From Thermoflexales bacterium (lineage in GTDB: Bacteria; Chloroflexota; Anaerolineae; J036; Brachytrichaceae): a stretch of 40,682 nt of DNA. Position numbers and translations under genes: made by a program. Below the pieces are notes generated by a model, which saw nothing but the letters and a program-made list of their open reading frames with translations, was not told the origin of the DNA and ran no database searches. Location of the stretch: NCBI GenBank assembly GCA_025056965.1, contig JANWVF010000092.1:1-40682 (forward strand), read 5' to 3'. Within the stretch, counting starts at the first letter, position 1; each line of letters starts with the position of its first letter. Positions 24,539 through 33,898 of the stretch are shown one piece after another.

Positions 24539-26377
24539 TTACTCTTCCAACTTAAGCATCGCCATGAAGGCTTCCTGAGGTATCTCGACCGAGCCAAACA
24601 TTTTCATGCGCTTCTTGCCCTCCTTCTGCTTTTCAAGCAGCTTACGCTTGCGGGTGACGTCGCCGCCGTAGCACTTGGCCAGCACGTCTTTGCGCAAGGC
24701 CGGCTTAGTCTCCCGAGCGATGATCTTCGAGCCGATGGCCGCTTGGATGGGCACCTCGAACATCTGCCGGGGAATGACTTCTTTGATCTTCTTCGTCAGC
24801 GCGCTGCCGCGCTGGTGCGCTTGATCGCGGTGAACGATCATCGCCATGCTGTCGAGGGGTTCGCCGTTGATCAAGATGTCCATCTTGACCAAATCGCCGC
24901 TGCGATAGCCATCAAATTGGTAGTCGAGCGAAGCATAACCGCGCGTCACGCTCTTGAGCTTATCGTAGAAGTCCACGATCATCTCGGCCAGCGGCATGCG
25001 GTATTTCAGCAGCACGCGGTTAGCGTCCAGGTACTCCATCGCCTCGCTTACACCGCGGCGCTTGGTCACCAGGTCCATGATCGGGCCGATATATTCCTTG
25101 GGCGTGAAGATTTCGATCTTCATCCACGGCTCGCGCATCTCGGCCAATCGAGATGGATCGGGCATATCGGACGGCCGATCCACCTTGATCACTTCGCCGT
25201 TGGTAAGCACGGCCTCGTATTCCACGCTCGGCGCGGTGACCACCACGTCCAGGTTGTACTCGCGCTCCAGCCGCTCCTGGATAATCTCCATGTGGAAGAG
25301 GCCAAGGAAGCCGACGCGGAAGCCGAAGCCCAGCGCAGCGCTGTTCTCCGGCTCAAAAGTCAGCGAGGCATCATTCAGTTGGAGCTTCTCGAGCGCATCG
25401 CGCAGCAGCGGATAGTCATCGGTATAGGTCGGGAAGATGCCGGCGAACACCATCGGCTTGGCCGGCTTGTATCCCTTCAAAGGCTGCGCCGGACGGGCAG
25501 CGTCCAGCATCGTGTCGCCCACTCGACATTCGCGCACACTCTTGAAGCCCGTGGCGATGTAGCCCACCTCGCCGGCACTCAGTTCGCCGATCACGGTCAT
25601 ACGCGGCGAAAAGATGCCGATCTCGACCGCTTCGCAGGATGCGCCGGTGGCCGCCATGCGCAGCTTGGTCTTCATGTTCACGCGACCGTTCACAATGCGC
25701 ACATAGGCGATGACGCCTTTGTAAGCGTCGTAGTGCGAGTCGAAGATCAACGCTTGAAGGGGAGCATCCGGATCACCCGTAGGCGGCGGCACCTCGTGCA
25801 CCACTCGCTCCAGCACCTCTTTGATGCCGATGCCTTCCTTGGCCGAGATGCGCAGGATGCGCGCCGGGTCGTCGCCTAACAAATTCCCCACCTCTCTCGC
25901 CACCTCATCCGGGCGAGCATGGGGCAAATCTATCTTGTTAATAACGGGAATGACGTGAAGGTTGGCTTCCAGAGCCAGATAGAGGTTGGCCAAGGTCTGT
26001 GCTTCGATCCCTTGCGAGGCATCCACGACGAGCAACGCGCCTTCGCAGGCGTTGAGCGCGCGGCTGACCTCGTATGTAAAGTCCACGTGGCCCGGCGTAT
26101 CAATTAGGTTGATCTCGTAAGTTTGCCCATCATCGGCCTGATAAGTCATGCGCACTGCCGAGGCCTTGATGGTCACACCTTTCTCGCGCTCGATATCCAT
26201 CGAATCGAGCACCTGCTCTTGCATCTCGCGCTTGCTAATCGTGCCGGTGAACTCCAGCAGTCGATCGGCCAGCGTGCTTTTGCCATGGTCCACATGGGCG
26301 ATGATGCAAAAGTTGCGGATGCGGCCGATGGCGCTGGCAGTCGAATCCGGCGCGGCTTTCGTTAGAATGTTCGTCAT
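24539..26377 (-). CDS. lepA: Elongation factor 4 (LepA), ribosome back-translocase
   Basis: A 612-residue translational GTPase. G1 is [19 protein letters not shown]3 [17 protein letters not shown]4 [14 protein letters not shown]; later LepA-specific segments include [19 protein letters not shown] and the C-terminal [25 protein letters not shown], which enters the decoding region. The length is close to the family norm, with about 12 extra residues before the G domain. ATG at 26377 is chosen; an in-frame TTG at 26392 lies only 8 nt after a minus-strand TATAAT, so a leaderless TTG start is possible. It heads a minus-strand run with the AroQ-like and MBL genes. Confidence 0.97.
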   Translation of the reverse strand: MTNILTKAAPDSTASAIGRIRNFCIIAHVDHGKSTLADRLLEFTGTISKREMQEQVLDSMDIEREKGVTIKASAVRMTYQADDGQTYEINLIDTPGHVDFTYEVSRALNACEGALLVVDASQGIEAQTLANLYLALEANLHVIPVINKIDLPHARPDEVAREVGNLLGDDPARILRISAKEGIGIKEVLERVVHEVPPPTGDPDAPLQALIFDSHYDAYKGVIAYVRIVNGRVNMKTKLRMAATGASCEAVEIGIFSPRMTVIGELSAGEVGYIATGFKSVRECRVGDTMLDAARPAQPLKGYKPAKPMVFAGIFPTYTDDYPLLRDALEKLQLNDASLTFEPENSAALGFGFRVGFLGLFHMEIIQERLEREYNLDVVVTAPSVEYEAVLTNGEVIKVDRPSDMPDPSRLAEMREPWMKIEIFTPKEYIGPIMDLVTKRRGVSEAMEYLDANRVLLKYRMPLAEMIVDFYDKLKSVTRGYASLDYQFDGYRSGDLVKMDILINGEPLDSMAMIVHRDQAHQRGSALTKKIKEVIPRQMFEVPIQAAIGSKIIARETKPALRKDVLAKCYGGDVTRKRKLLEKQKEGKKRMKMFGSVEIPQEAFMAMLKLEE

Positions 26378-26400
26378 CACCAACCCAGACAACCAATTGG

Positions 26401-26406
26401 ATTATA
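26401..26406 (-). promoter_or_regulatory. -10 element of lepA
   Basis: ATTATA on + reads TATAAT on the minus strand. It is 23 nt before the ATG (26377) and 8 nt before the in-frame TTG (26392). It lies in the 58-nt divergent gap to the alpha/beta hydrolase gene. Confidence 0.4.
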
Positions 26407-26435
26407 TAGGCCAAAGTCGCAGCACTTAGCAGCCT

Positions 26436-27335
26436 ATGAGCGGTCCTCACACTCGCCTCATGCAACCTGCGCCACAGCTTGCGCCATACGCGCAGACGCT
26501 CACGCTCCCGGCATCCGGTGTATCCATTCACTACTTTGAAGCCGGCCCGCGCAATGCCCCCGCCACGGTCTTGATCCATGGCCTGCAAGACGAGGCGGAC
26601 ACTTGGCGACACGTCTTTGGGGCATTAGCGCAGGTGCATCGCGTGGTCGCGCTCGACCTGCCGGGGTTCGGGCGCAGCGATAAAGCCCGTCGCCGCTACA
26701 GCGTGCCTTTCTACGCGCGGGTCGTCATCGGGCTGATGGACTCGCTGAAGATCGGCTACGCGACGCTGATCGGTAGCTCACTTGGCGCGATGATCGGTGA
26801 AACGATCGCCCTCACCTACCCCGCGCGCGTCTCGCGCCTGGTCCTCGTAGGCGGCACGATTCACATCGTCGAACCGCCAAGCGGTGCGCCGCGCAATCTC
26901 ATCCAGCTCGTGCGGCTGTGGGCAAACGACCGCCGCTATTTCGAGGCGCTCCGCCAATCGCAGCAGGCCGCTTACGATTCACTGCGGCCTTACTATGCTG
27001 ATCTGGACGGCCTACCGCAAGCGGATCGGGACTTTTTATTCCGGCGGGTCAACGAGCGAGTGTGGGACGAAGCTCAACGGAAGGCATCGTTGTCGGTGCA
27101 GACAAGCCTGCTGCTCTTTCTGGCATTTCAGGCACGGCGATTAGTGCGGCGCATCCCAACCAGCCCGATACCAACGACGGTGATTTGGGGTACGGAGGAT
27201 CGCGTACTGCCCATCGGCAACGGCGTCGCGCGGGCGGCACTCCAGCGAGCTGCGCGCTTTGCGCGCATCGAAGGCGCCGGGCATTTGCCGCACCAAGAAA
27301 GGCCGGAGGCTTTCTTACAGGTAGTCAGGCAATAG
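26436..27335 (+). CDS. Alpha/beta hydrolase
   Basis: A 299-residue alpha/beta hydrolase of the esterase/haloalkane-type group. Features: VLIHGLQDEADTWRHVF (oxyanion loop), VALDLPGFGRSDKARR, the nucleophile elbow IGSSLGAMIGE, the acid in WGTEDRVLPIGN and the catalytic His in EGAGHLPHQERPE. The ATG at 26460 (MQPAPQ) is an alternative start. No signal peptide. Divergent from lepA and convergent with the small acidic protein at 27344. Substrate unknown. Confidence 0.82.
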   Translation: MSGPHTRLMQPAPQLAPYAQTLTLPASGVSIHYFEAGPRNAPATVLIHGLQDEADTWRHVFGALAQVHRVVALDLPGFGRSDKARRRYSVPFYARVVIGLMDSLKIGYATLIGSSLGAMIGETIALTYPARVSRLVLVGGTIHIVEPPSGAPRNLIQLVRLWANDRRYFEALRQSQQAAYDSLRPYYADLDGLPQADRDFLFRRVNERVWDEAQRKASLSVQTSLLLFLAFQARRLVRRIPTSPIPTTVIWGTEDRVLPIGNGVARAALQRAARFARIEGAGHLPHQERPEAFLQVVRQ

Positions 27336-27343
27336 AGATTCGG

Positions 27344-27679
27344 TCAGGACGAGGGCAGCAGGCCGCGCGGGTTGTCGCCCTGCGAGCCACGCGCATCGGC
27401 ATCTTCGTCGCGGTCATCACTGCTGCTCTCGAACCAGGCGTCTATGCGCGCTTGCTCACGCCCGGCATCGTAGCCGACGGCGAACATCGTCTTGCACAAC
27501 GAGCGAATGGTGATCTCAAACGCCTCGCGCGCATCCTCTTTGGCAAAGTTCCAGGCGCGTTCCTCACCCTGTAATTGGAGGCGATCCACATGCTCCATGA
27601 TCTCGGGATCCACCAACTCCTCCAGGGGAGTATCTCCCAGCACGTTCTCCAGCCACTTGGCAAAGTCAGATTGAGTCAT
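27344..27679 (-). CDS. Small acidic protein of unknown function
   Basis: A 111-residue protein, helical in its first 75 residues (MTQSDFAKWLENVLGD, then FAKEDAREAFEITIRSLCKTMFAVGYDAGR) with a disordered, Asp/Ser/Gly-rich tail. I do not recognise the family. It lies 30 nt downstream of the permease-prenyltransferase gene on the same strand and may be the last gene of that operon. The start ATG at 27679 is the only good one. Confidence 0.55.
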   Translation of the reverse strand: MTQSDFAKWLENVLGDTPLEELVDPEIMEHVDRLQLQGEERAWNFAKEDAREAFEITIRSLCKTMFAVGYDAGREQARIDAWFESSSDDRDEDADARGSQGDNPRGLLPSS

Positions 27680-27709
27680 CGGTCACACCCGTTGCCGGTT
27701 GATTGTTCG

Positions 27710-29413
27710 TTAGTATACAAGCCGACCGACGATCGCACCGATGAAACCAAGGATCATCAATCCACCGAACCAGCTGTGCAGGTTGGCCGTAGCGCGCAGC
27801 ACACGGTTAAGTTTGCGCGGCTCATCGGTCGCAAACGCGCGCTGCACCAGTGAGACGCCCATCGGCAAGGCCAACAACGGCAATAGCGCCAACAGCGGCG
27901 CATAGCCGATCAACACGAGGGCGGTCAAGACGATGAAACTCCCGCTCACCAGCACGAGGTACTCCCACTTGCTGGCCTGGCGGCCGAGGATATTAGCCAA
28001 GGTGCGCTTGTTCTTGGCCAGATCCCCTTCCAGATCGCGCATGTTGTTGGCGTGCAGGATCGCGGCGACGAGAAAGCCGATGGGCAACGACAGCAGCACA
28101 ACGTGCAGCGGCGCAGCCTGCGCTTGGACGTAATAGCTGCCGATGACCATCACCGGCCCCATAAAGATAAATACCACGATCTCACCCAGGCCGATGTAAG
28201 CGAAGGCTTTCGGGCCAGCGGTGTAGAACCAGCCAGCCAGCACGCTCAGGACGCCCAGGAGCAAGATGAATATGCCGCGTTCGGCTACCAGATACAGGCC
28301 AATGAGGGAGCCGACCCCGAAACAAACCAGTGCGCCGATGAACACTTGGCGCGGCGTGAGCATGCCCTCTTGAAGCGCGCGGTTGGGGCCAAGCGACTCC
28401 GGTGTATCGGCGCCTTTCTTCCAGTCGTAGTAGTCATTGGCCAGGTTCGTGCCGGCGTGAATCAACACCGAGCCGACTAGGGCAAGCACGAACAACCACA
28501 GGTCGAAGTGACCATCGTAGGCCGCCAGCACGGCGCCCAGCGTGACCGGCACGACGCTGGCAGTGAAGCTGAACGGTCGCGTCGCCATCCACCACACGCG
28601 CACGAAGCGACGCACGCGCGGCTCATCGTGAGGAATCGGCGCGGTGCGAGAAGCCCGATTGCTCTCGGCGACGCGCCACGGCACGAGCTGTCGCTCGAGC
28701 TCACCCATCAGCCAGTTCGCCGCGAAGCCCAGCAAGGCCACCACGATCAGCGCGGCGAAGATCGTCGGAATGTCGTACACCTGATAGGCTGCCCAGATCA
28801 TCGCACCTAGGCCACCTCGGGGCAGCAGCAGCTCAGTGCCGACGATCACGGTGAGCGCGAAGCCGAGGCCGAGGTTGACACCGGTGAGGATGCTCGGCAA
28901 CGCGCCGGGAAGCGCCACCGTCCAAATTAAATCCCACTGGCTCGCGCCGTGATTGCGCGCGATGTCAAAGTAGCGCGCATCCACATTGCGCACGCCGGCC
29001 ACAGTATTGAGCACCACCAAGAAGAACACCGAGATCACTACGATGGCGTACTTGGCCGGCTCGCCGATGCCCAGCAATAGCACCACCATTGGCACTAGGG
29101 CGATCTTGGGGATAGGATATATCGCAGCGACCAGGGGGGTGAAGAGGGCGCGGGCGATTCCGCTGACGCCCATGATCACGCCAAGCAAGATAGCCGGCAC
29201 GGTCGCCAGGACGAAGCCCACGGCCACACGGCGCAGGGTAATCGCTGTGTTAGTGAGCAGCGTGCCATCCTGCAGCAGGACAACGAGCCGAGCGAAAATC
29301 TCGCTCGGCATGGAGAAGAAGCGCACGTCGAGCGCGCCGAGGCGCGCCAGCACCTCCCACAGCACCAGCAGCGCCAACGGCGATACCAACGTTAGCCAGC
29401 GTTCGCGCAGCAT
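27710..29413 (-). CDS. Fusion: ABC transporter permease (SsuC/TauC-like) with MenA-type UbiA prenyltransferase
   Basis: A 567-residue membrane protein with two complete modules in one frame. Residues about 1-255 are a six-helix ABC permease of the nitrate/sulfonate/taurine type, with the EAA-loop region DIARNHGASQWDLIWTVALP. Residues about 275-567 are a UbiA-superfamily prenyltransferase close to 1,4-dihydroxy-2-naphthoate polyprenyltransferase (MenA): first Asp motif NLANDYYDWKKGADTPE, second NNMRDLEGDLAKNKRTLA. A charged linker (VAESNRASRTAPIPHDEPRVR) joins them, and no stop or frameshift is seen. No ABC ATPase or substrate-binding protein is adjacent. ATG at 29413; GTG at 29422 is possible. 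It lies about 60 nt after the aldehyde dehydrogenase. Confidence 0.82.
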   Translation of the reverse strand: MLRERWLTLVSPLALLVLWEVLARLGALDVRFFSMPSEIFARLVVLLQDGTLLTNTAITLRRVAVGFVLATVPAILLGVIMGVSGIARALFTPLVAAIYPIPKIALVPMVVLLLGIGEPAKYAIVVISVFFLVVLNTVAGVRNVDARYFDIARNHGASQWDLIWTVALPGALPSILTGVNLGLGFALTVIVGTELLLPRGGLGAMIWAAYQVYDIPTIFAALIVVALLGFAANWLMGELERQLVPWRVAESNRASRTAPIPHDEPRVRRFVRVWWMATRPFSFTASVVPVTLGAVLAAYDGHFDLWLFVLALVGSVLIHAGTNLANDYYDWKKGADTPESLGPNRALQEGMLTPRQVFIGALVCFGVGSLIGLYLVAERGIFILLLGVLSVLAGWFYTAGPKAFAYIGLGEIVVFIFMGPVMVIGSYYVQAQAAPLHVVLLSLPIGFLVAAILHANNMRDLEGDLAKNKRTLANILGRQASKWEYLVLVSGSFIVLTALVLIGYAPLLALLPLLALPMGVSLVQRAFATDEPRKLNRVLRATANLHSWFGGLMILGFIGAIVGRLVY

Positions 29414-29474
29414 ATTCGACACACTCTGACGAGCGATTACGATAGCCGACGCAGATAAGGCTGAGCTGAACGGG

Positions 29475-30923
29475 CTAGCCGTACTTCACATATACGGTCT
29501 TGGTGCGTGTGTAGAACTCGACTGCGGCCTGGCCCTGCTCCTTGAAGGTGTTGGCGCTGCTACCCTTGAATCCGCCGAACGGCGCTTGGAGCGCCACACC
29601 GGTCGTCGGTTCGTTGACCTTCACCACGCCGGCCTCGATGCGGTCGGCGAAGCGCAAAGCTTTGTTCAAATCGTTCGTGACGATGCTGGCCGACAGGCCG
29701 AAGCCGATGTCGTTGGCTTTGACGATGGCGTCGTCGAAGTCTTTGGCGCGAATGACGCCGATGACCGGCCCGAAGATCTCTTCCTGGGCGATGCGCATGC
29801 TCGGCTCGACATCCTCGAACACGGTGGGCTGGACGAAGAAGCCTGCACCGGATCGGATCGGCTCACCGCCGACCAGCAGCTTTGCGCCTTCGCGCTGGCC
29901 GATGCTCACGTACTCCAAATCGGTCTGCAACTGGTCGGCGCTGACCGCCGGACCCATCTGTACGCCGCTCTCCAGGCCGTTGCCTACTTTGAGATTGCGC
30001 GCTGCTTCAACGAGCGCCTGAGTAAATGCGTCGGCCACTCCTTCCTCGACGATGACGCGGCTGGTCGCCGTGCACGCCTGGCCGGTGAGGCCGAAGCCAC
30101 CGCGCACGGCAATATCTACCGCCAGCGGAATGTTGGCATCGTTAAGCACGATGGTAGGGTTCTTGCCGCCCATCTCAAGCTGAGTGCGCACCAGGTTGCG
30201 CGCGGTCTTCTCGTAAATCTTCATGCCGACGCTGTAAGAGCCGGTGAAGCTCAGGCCGGCAATGTCTTTGCTCTCGGCCAACGTGTTGCCCACCGCGCTG
30301 CCGCTGCCGACGACGAGGTTAATCACGCCAGGCGGAACTCCGGCCTCGATCAGAATCTCCACCAGCTTGAGCGCCGTGTGCGGCACGAGAGAAGCCGGCT
30401 TGAACACGACCGTGTTGCCGTAGGCCAGTGCCGGCGCGATCTTCCAGGCCGGGATGGCAATCGGGAAGTTCCAAGGGGTGATGACGGCGACGACGCCGAG
30501 TGCCTCACGCTTGGTGAATAGCAGCGTTTCAGGCGTATTGGCCGGGATCACGTCGCCGCCGGCGCGAAAGCCTTCACCGGCGTAGTACTTGAAGATGTCT
30601 CTCGCGCGCGTGACCTCGGCTTTCGCTTCGGCGAGCGTCTTGCCCTCCTCGCGGGTCAGCGTCTCGGCCAGCTCGTCTGTGCGCGCTGCGATGATCTGGC
30701 CGGCTTTATCGAGGATTGCGGCGCGGCTCGGACCGGGCAGCGCCGCCCACTTAGGCAGGGCTTCCTTGGCCGCTGCGATTGCGCGCCGGGTGTCCTCGGC
30801 GGTTGCCGAGGCGAAATACCCGATCACCTCACCGGTGGCCGGGTTGATGTTCTCAATTGTCTTTCCGTCGGATGCGCCGACCCATTCGCCGGCGATGTAG
30901 TTCTTGAACGTAGGGACTGACAT
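29475..30923 (-). CDS. Aldehyde dehydrogenase, probably 2,5-dioxovalerate (alpha-ketoglutarate semialdehyde) dehydrogenase
   Basis: A 482-residue NAD(P)-dependent aldehyde dehydrogenase. Cofactor segment VITPWNFPIAIPAWKIAPAL, general base Glu250 in LEMGGKNP and nucleophile Cys284 in GQACTATSR are present. The end GGFKGSSANTFKEQG resembles 2,5-dioxovalerate dehydrogenases of the sugar-acid route; succinate-semialdehyde dehydrogenase is the main alternative. The neighbouring UxaA/GarD-family dehydratase supports oxidation of 2,5-dioxopentanoate to 2-oxoglutarate. A Shine-Dalgarno AGAGG lies 4 nt before the ATG. Confidence 0.85.
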   Translation of the reverse strand: MSVPTFKNYIAGEWVGASDGKTIENINPATGEVIGYFASATAEDTRRAIAAAKEALPKWAALPGPSRAAILDKAGQIIAARTDELAETLTREEGKTLAEAKAEVTRARDIFKYYAGEGFRAGGDVIPANTPETLLFTKREALGVVAVITPWNFPIAIPAWKIAPALAYGNTVVFKPASLVPHTALKLVEILIEAGVPPGVINLVVGSGSAVGNTLAESKDIAGLSFTGSYSVGMKIYEKTARNLVRTQLEMGGKNPTIVLNDANIPLAVDIAVRGGFGLTGQACTATSRVIVEEGVADAFTQALVEAARNLKVGNGLESGVQMGPAVSADQLQTDLEYVSIGQREGAKLLVGGEPIRSGAGFFVQPTVFEDVEPSMRIAQEEIFGPVIGVIRAKDFDDAIVKANDIGFGLSASIVTNDLNKALRFADRIEAGVVKVNEPTTGVALQAPFGGFKGSSANTFKEQGQAAVEFYTRTKTVYVKYG

Positions 30924-30950
30924 TTGCCTCTGATTTTAACGTCAGCGTCG

Positions 30951-31304
30951 TCAAGCGGACGCCGCCCTTAGGCGCGCGTTGATCACGCGCCGCAGCTCAC
31001 GCAGCCGCCCCTCGAACTCCGGATCGCTATCGTCGGCCAGCGCCTCCGGCGACCAATCATGACAGTCGGCCAGATCCAGCAGGACGCTCGCTGCTTGCGC
31101 GCGGGCCTCGCGATTCACGCTGCGCCGCTCAAGCAGCTCCAACAACACCCAGCCCGACGTGAGCAACGTGGCGCGCTCGCGCAATGACTGCCAGAGCATG
31201 CCAGTACGGCCGAACCGGCGCTCGTGAATCAGCGCATGCAAGTCTGCCAAGCTCAGGCTGTCGTAGTAGGCGCGCTCCTCACGCGCTTCGGCTTCAAAAG
31301 CCAT
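30951..31304 (-). CDS. Small helical protein of unknown function
   Basis: A 117-residue, Arg/Glu/Ala/Leu-rich helical protein (SLSLADLHALIHERRFGRTG, LLELLERRSVNREARAQAASVLLDLADCHDW). No family recognised. It lies 6 nt after the dehydratase stop and 27 nt before the aldehyde dehydrogenase start on the same strand, so it is probably cotranscribed and translated. No catalytic motif is visible. Confidence 0.55.
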   Translation of the reverse strand: MAFEAEAREERAYYDSLSLADLHALIHERRFGRTGMLWQSLRERATLLTSGWVLLELLERRSVNREARAQAASVLLDLADCHDWSPEALADDSDPEFEGRLRELRRVINARLRAASA

Positions 31305-31310
31305 GGCCGA

Positions 31311-32981
31311 TCACAGAATCCCACCCAAGTTCCACGGTTGGAACTCCTCTTCGCCGATACCCTGCGCCTCGCTCTTGGATGGTCTGCCGGAAGCCACCTC
31401 GATCATGTAGTCCAGCAATTCGTCGGCTACGACCTGCATCGGCACACCCTCCAGCACCTTGCCGGCGTTGATGTCCATATCCTCTTCCATGCGCCGATAG
31501 GTCGCGCTGTTGCTCACCACCTTGATGCTCGGCGCCGGCTTGAAGCCGAAGCACGAGCCGCGGCCAGTGGTAAACACGATCAAGTTGCAGCCACCGGCCA
31601 CTTGACCGGTCGCGCCGACCGGATCGTAGCCCGGCGTGTCCATGAACGTGAAGCCGCGGCGCGTGATCGGTTCGGCATAGTCAACCACATCCACGAGCGG
31701 CGTCGTGCCTGCCTTGGCGATGGCGCCGAGAGACTTCTCGTAGATGGTGGTCAGACCACCGGCCTTGTTGCCGTGCGATGGGTTGTTGTCTATCTCGATG
31801 CCGTGTTTGGCCGCGTGTTGTTCCCACCAGTGGATCTTGCGAATGAGTTTCTCGCCGACTTCGCGGCTCACCGCGCGGCGCGTGAGCAAATGCTCGGCGC
31901 CGTAAATCTCCGGCGTCTCGGCCAGCACAACGCTGCCACCCTGCCGGACAATCTCGTCGGAGACCATCCCCAGCACGGGGTTCGCCGTCACGCCGCTCCA
32001 GCCATCGCTGCCGCCACACTGCAGCGCCACGGTCAGCGCGCTGATCGGCGTAGGCATGCGCCGATATTGATTTACCACCGGCAACAACTCCTTCACCATC
32101 GCCACACCAGCCTCGATGGTCTTGCGCACACCGCCGAGGTCCTGGATGGTGAGCGAAGGCGGCGAAAGCGGCGGATGCGCGTTCGCGATGGGCGTTTGGT
32201 GATGGACGAGCCGCACCGTCGGCGCTTCCTTGGCTGCTAGATGATAGTTCTCAACCAGCGCGCTGATCTGGTTGATCTCGCATCCCAGGCCGACGAGGAG
32301 ATAGCCGCCGACGTTAGGATGAGCAGCGATGCCGGCCAGCGTGCGCTGCAGCAGCACGTAGTCCTCGCCGCCGACGCGCGTCGCGCAGCCGAAGCCGTGC
32401 GCGATGGCGATGACCCCGTCCACATTGGGGAAGTCGGCCAGCAACTCCGCCGTGAAGCGGTGGGCGATGCGGCGAACTGTATGCGCTGAGCAGTTCACCG
32501 TGCCGATCACCGCGATGTAGTTGCGCGTGCCGACACGGCCATCCGCACGCGGATAGCCCATGAACCGTCGCCGCCGGTCCTCCGGCACGAGTGCAACCGG
32601 CCTGACGTCGGCGCCAAAGGCGTAGTCCTGCTCGAACATTTCATGCAGCGAGAGCGAGTCGCGTGACACAGCCGCGACCGCCAGGTTGTGCACGTGCACA
32701 TGCTCGCCGATCGCGACATCGCGCGTTGCGAAGCCGATCACCTGGCCATAGCGGCGCACTGGCCGACCCTGCTTCACCTCGCGAATGGCGAACTTGTGGC
32801 CGGAGGGAATCAAATGGTGAAGGCGGATCACCCTGTCGTGATGTGGCCCTGTGACCGTTGTGCCTGCGGCCAGGTTGACCTTGGCGATGGCCACATCGTC
32901 ATCGGGATGCAGTTGAATCGCAACGTCGTCGAACGAGAAGATGGCCGGCTCGGCCGGGGAGAGCAAATCAATAGCAGTCAT
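31311..32981 (-). CDS. UxaA/GarD family sugar-acid dehydratase (altronate or galactarate dehydratase)
   Basis: A 556-residue protein with the N-terminal SAF domain (residues about 15-105, IRLHHLIPSGHKFAI and GEHVHVHNLAV) fused to the C-terminal dehydratase region, the full-length UxaA/GarD architecture. Motifs: GYPRADGRVGTRNYIAVIG, AHGFGCATRVGG, GLGCEINQIS, LQCGGSDGWSGVTANPVLG, and FTTGRGSCFGFKPAPSIKVVSNS near the end. It removes water from a hexuronate or aldarate, giving a 2-keto-3-deoxy acid. D-galactarate is favoured by the dioxovalerate-type dehydrogenase downstream; altronate cannot be excluded. Its start overlaps the end of the upstream hydrolase by 14 nt. Confidence 0.87.
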   Translation of the reverse strand: MTAIDLLSPAEPAIFSFDDVAIQLHPDDDVAIAKVNLAAGTTVTGPHHDRVIRLHHLIPSGHKFAIREVKQGRPVRRYGQVIGFATRDVAIGEHVHVHNLAVAAVSRDSLSLHEMFEQDYAFGADVRPVALVPEDRRRRFMGYPRADGRVGTRNYIAVIGTVNCSAHTVRRIAHRFTAELLADFPNVDGVIAIAHGFGCATRVGGEDYVLLQRTLAGIAAHPNVGGYLLVGLGCEINQISALVENYHLAAKEAPTVRLVHHQTPIANAHPPLSPPSLTIQDLGGVRKTIEAGVAMVKELLPVVNQYRRMPTPISALTVALQCGGSDGWSGVTANPVLGMVSDEIVRQGGSVVLAETPEIYGAEHLLTRRAVSREVGEKLIRKIHWWEQHAAKHGIEIDNNPSHGNKAGGLTTIYEKSLGAIAKAGTTPLVDVVDYAEPITRRGFTFMDTPGYDPVGATGQVAGGCNLIVFTTGRGSCFGFKPAPSIKVVSNSATYRRMEEDMDINAGKVLEGVPMQVVADELLDYMIEVASGRPSKSEAQGIGEEEFQPWNLGGIL

Positions 32982-33840
32982 CGAGGAGAAAGCGCCTCAC
33001 GATGCGCACAAACTCGTCGGTCTTCTCAACCATGGGCAAGTGTCCGCATGCGTCAATCCAGACCAGACTGCCGTGCGGGGCGAGGCCGGCAGTATATTCG
33101 GCGTTGCGCGGCGGCATGATTTGGTCGTTGCGGCAGTGGATCAGCATGACCGGCATGGGCAATCGCGCCAGGGCATGCGGCGTATCCCAACCGAGCGATG
33201 CTTTCACCGTTAAGTTGGCCGTCCGCTCGTCCATCCGCATGAAGTCATCCAAGCCGTCGCGCAGGACTTGCATATCGTCGGGCAGACGGTGGAAGTAGCG
33301 GCTGCCCAGTAGCTTCGCGAACCCGTCGCTGCGAGCGAACGGGAACTTGCGCGCCTTGACCATCAGGCCGGTCACGCCGTGCATGAGAGCGATCATGCGT
33401 CGCTCTAGCTCGTTGCGAAATGTGCTGAAGTTGCTGATGATCAAGCGCCGCACGCGCTCCGGCTGCGTCGCGGCCAAGGCGATCGCGACCCCGGAGCCGT
33501 AGCTGTGACCGATCACGTCGGCCTGGGCAATGCCCATGACGTCCATGAACTCCAGGACGATCTCAGCCAGACCGCGATGGGAATAGACGTCAGGCGAAGC
33601 GCCGTTCGTTTGACGGGTTCGCGCGCCGAGAGGCGACGAAAGCCCGAAGCCAGGCAGATCGGGCGCATAGCAGCGAAAGGCATCTGACAGCGCGCGCATC
33701 GCGGGCAGCCAGTAGCGTGATGCACCGCCCCAGCCATGGATGAGCAGCAGCGGTGGGAGAGGCAATGAGCCGACCTGACGGTAAGCCAACTCACCGTGTC
33801 GCAGGCGAGCGGTGTAACACCCCGGGTCTGCAGAATGCAT
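32968..33840 (-). CDS. Alpha/beta hydrolase heading the sugar-acid operon
   Basis: A 290-residue alpha/beta hydrolase. LLLIHGWGGASRYWLPAM is the oxyanion loop, YAPDLPGFGLSSP follows, the nucleophile is in VIGHSYGSGVAIAL, the acid in HCRNDQIMPPRN and the His in DACGHLPMVEKTDE. The open frame runs to 34086 but collides with the divergent SpoVS-like gene; ATG at 33840 is favoured, ATG at 33864 is possible. Its 3' end overlaps the dehydratase start. In a sugar-acid operon it could be a lactonase-like hydrolase, but that is inference only. Confidence 0.8.
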   Translation of the reverse strand: MHSADPGCYTARLRHGELAYRQVGSLPLPPLLLIHGWGGASRYWLPAMRALSDAFRCYAPDLPGFGLSSPLGARTRQTNGASPDVYSHRGLAEIVLEFMDVMGIAQADVIGHSYGSGVAIALAATQPERVRRLIISNFSTFRNELERRMIALMHGVTGLMVKARKFPFARSDGFAKLLGSRYFHRLPDDMQVLRDGLDDFMRMDERTANLTVKASLGWDTPHALARLPMPVMLIHCRNDQIMPPRNAEYTAGLAPHGSLVWIDACGHLPMVEKTDEFVRIVRRFLLDDCY

Positions 33841-33892
33841 ATCACCGCTTAAGCTACATCTCATGCCTATCTCAATTCGATGCACACAATGC

Positions 33893-33898
33893 ATTATA
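33893..33898 (-). promoter_or_regulatory. -10 element of the sugar-acid operon
   Basis: ATTATA on + reads TATAAT on the minus strand, 29 nt before the ATG at 33864 and 53 nt before 33840. It touches the first base of the SpoVS-like start on +. No clear -35 element is visible. Confidence 0.35.

Noticed and set aside
24743-25879. A 378-codon open frame on + opposite lepA
   Set aside because: It is antisense to the well-conserved lepA, is rich in His, Arg and Gln in the manner of a shadow frame of GC-rich coding DNA, and shows no known motif.
29586-30521. A 311-codon open frame on + opposite the aldehyde dehydrogenase
   Set aside because: Antisense shadow; composition is biased (Asp, His, Arg) and there is no ribosome binding site or domain.
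31224-32240. A 338-codon open frame on + opposite the UxaA/GarD-family gene
   Set aside because: Antisense shadow of a conserved enzyme with very His/Arg-rich sequence.
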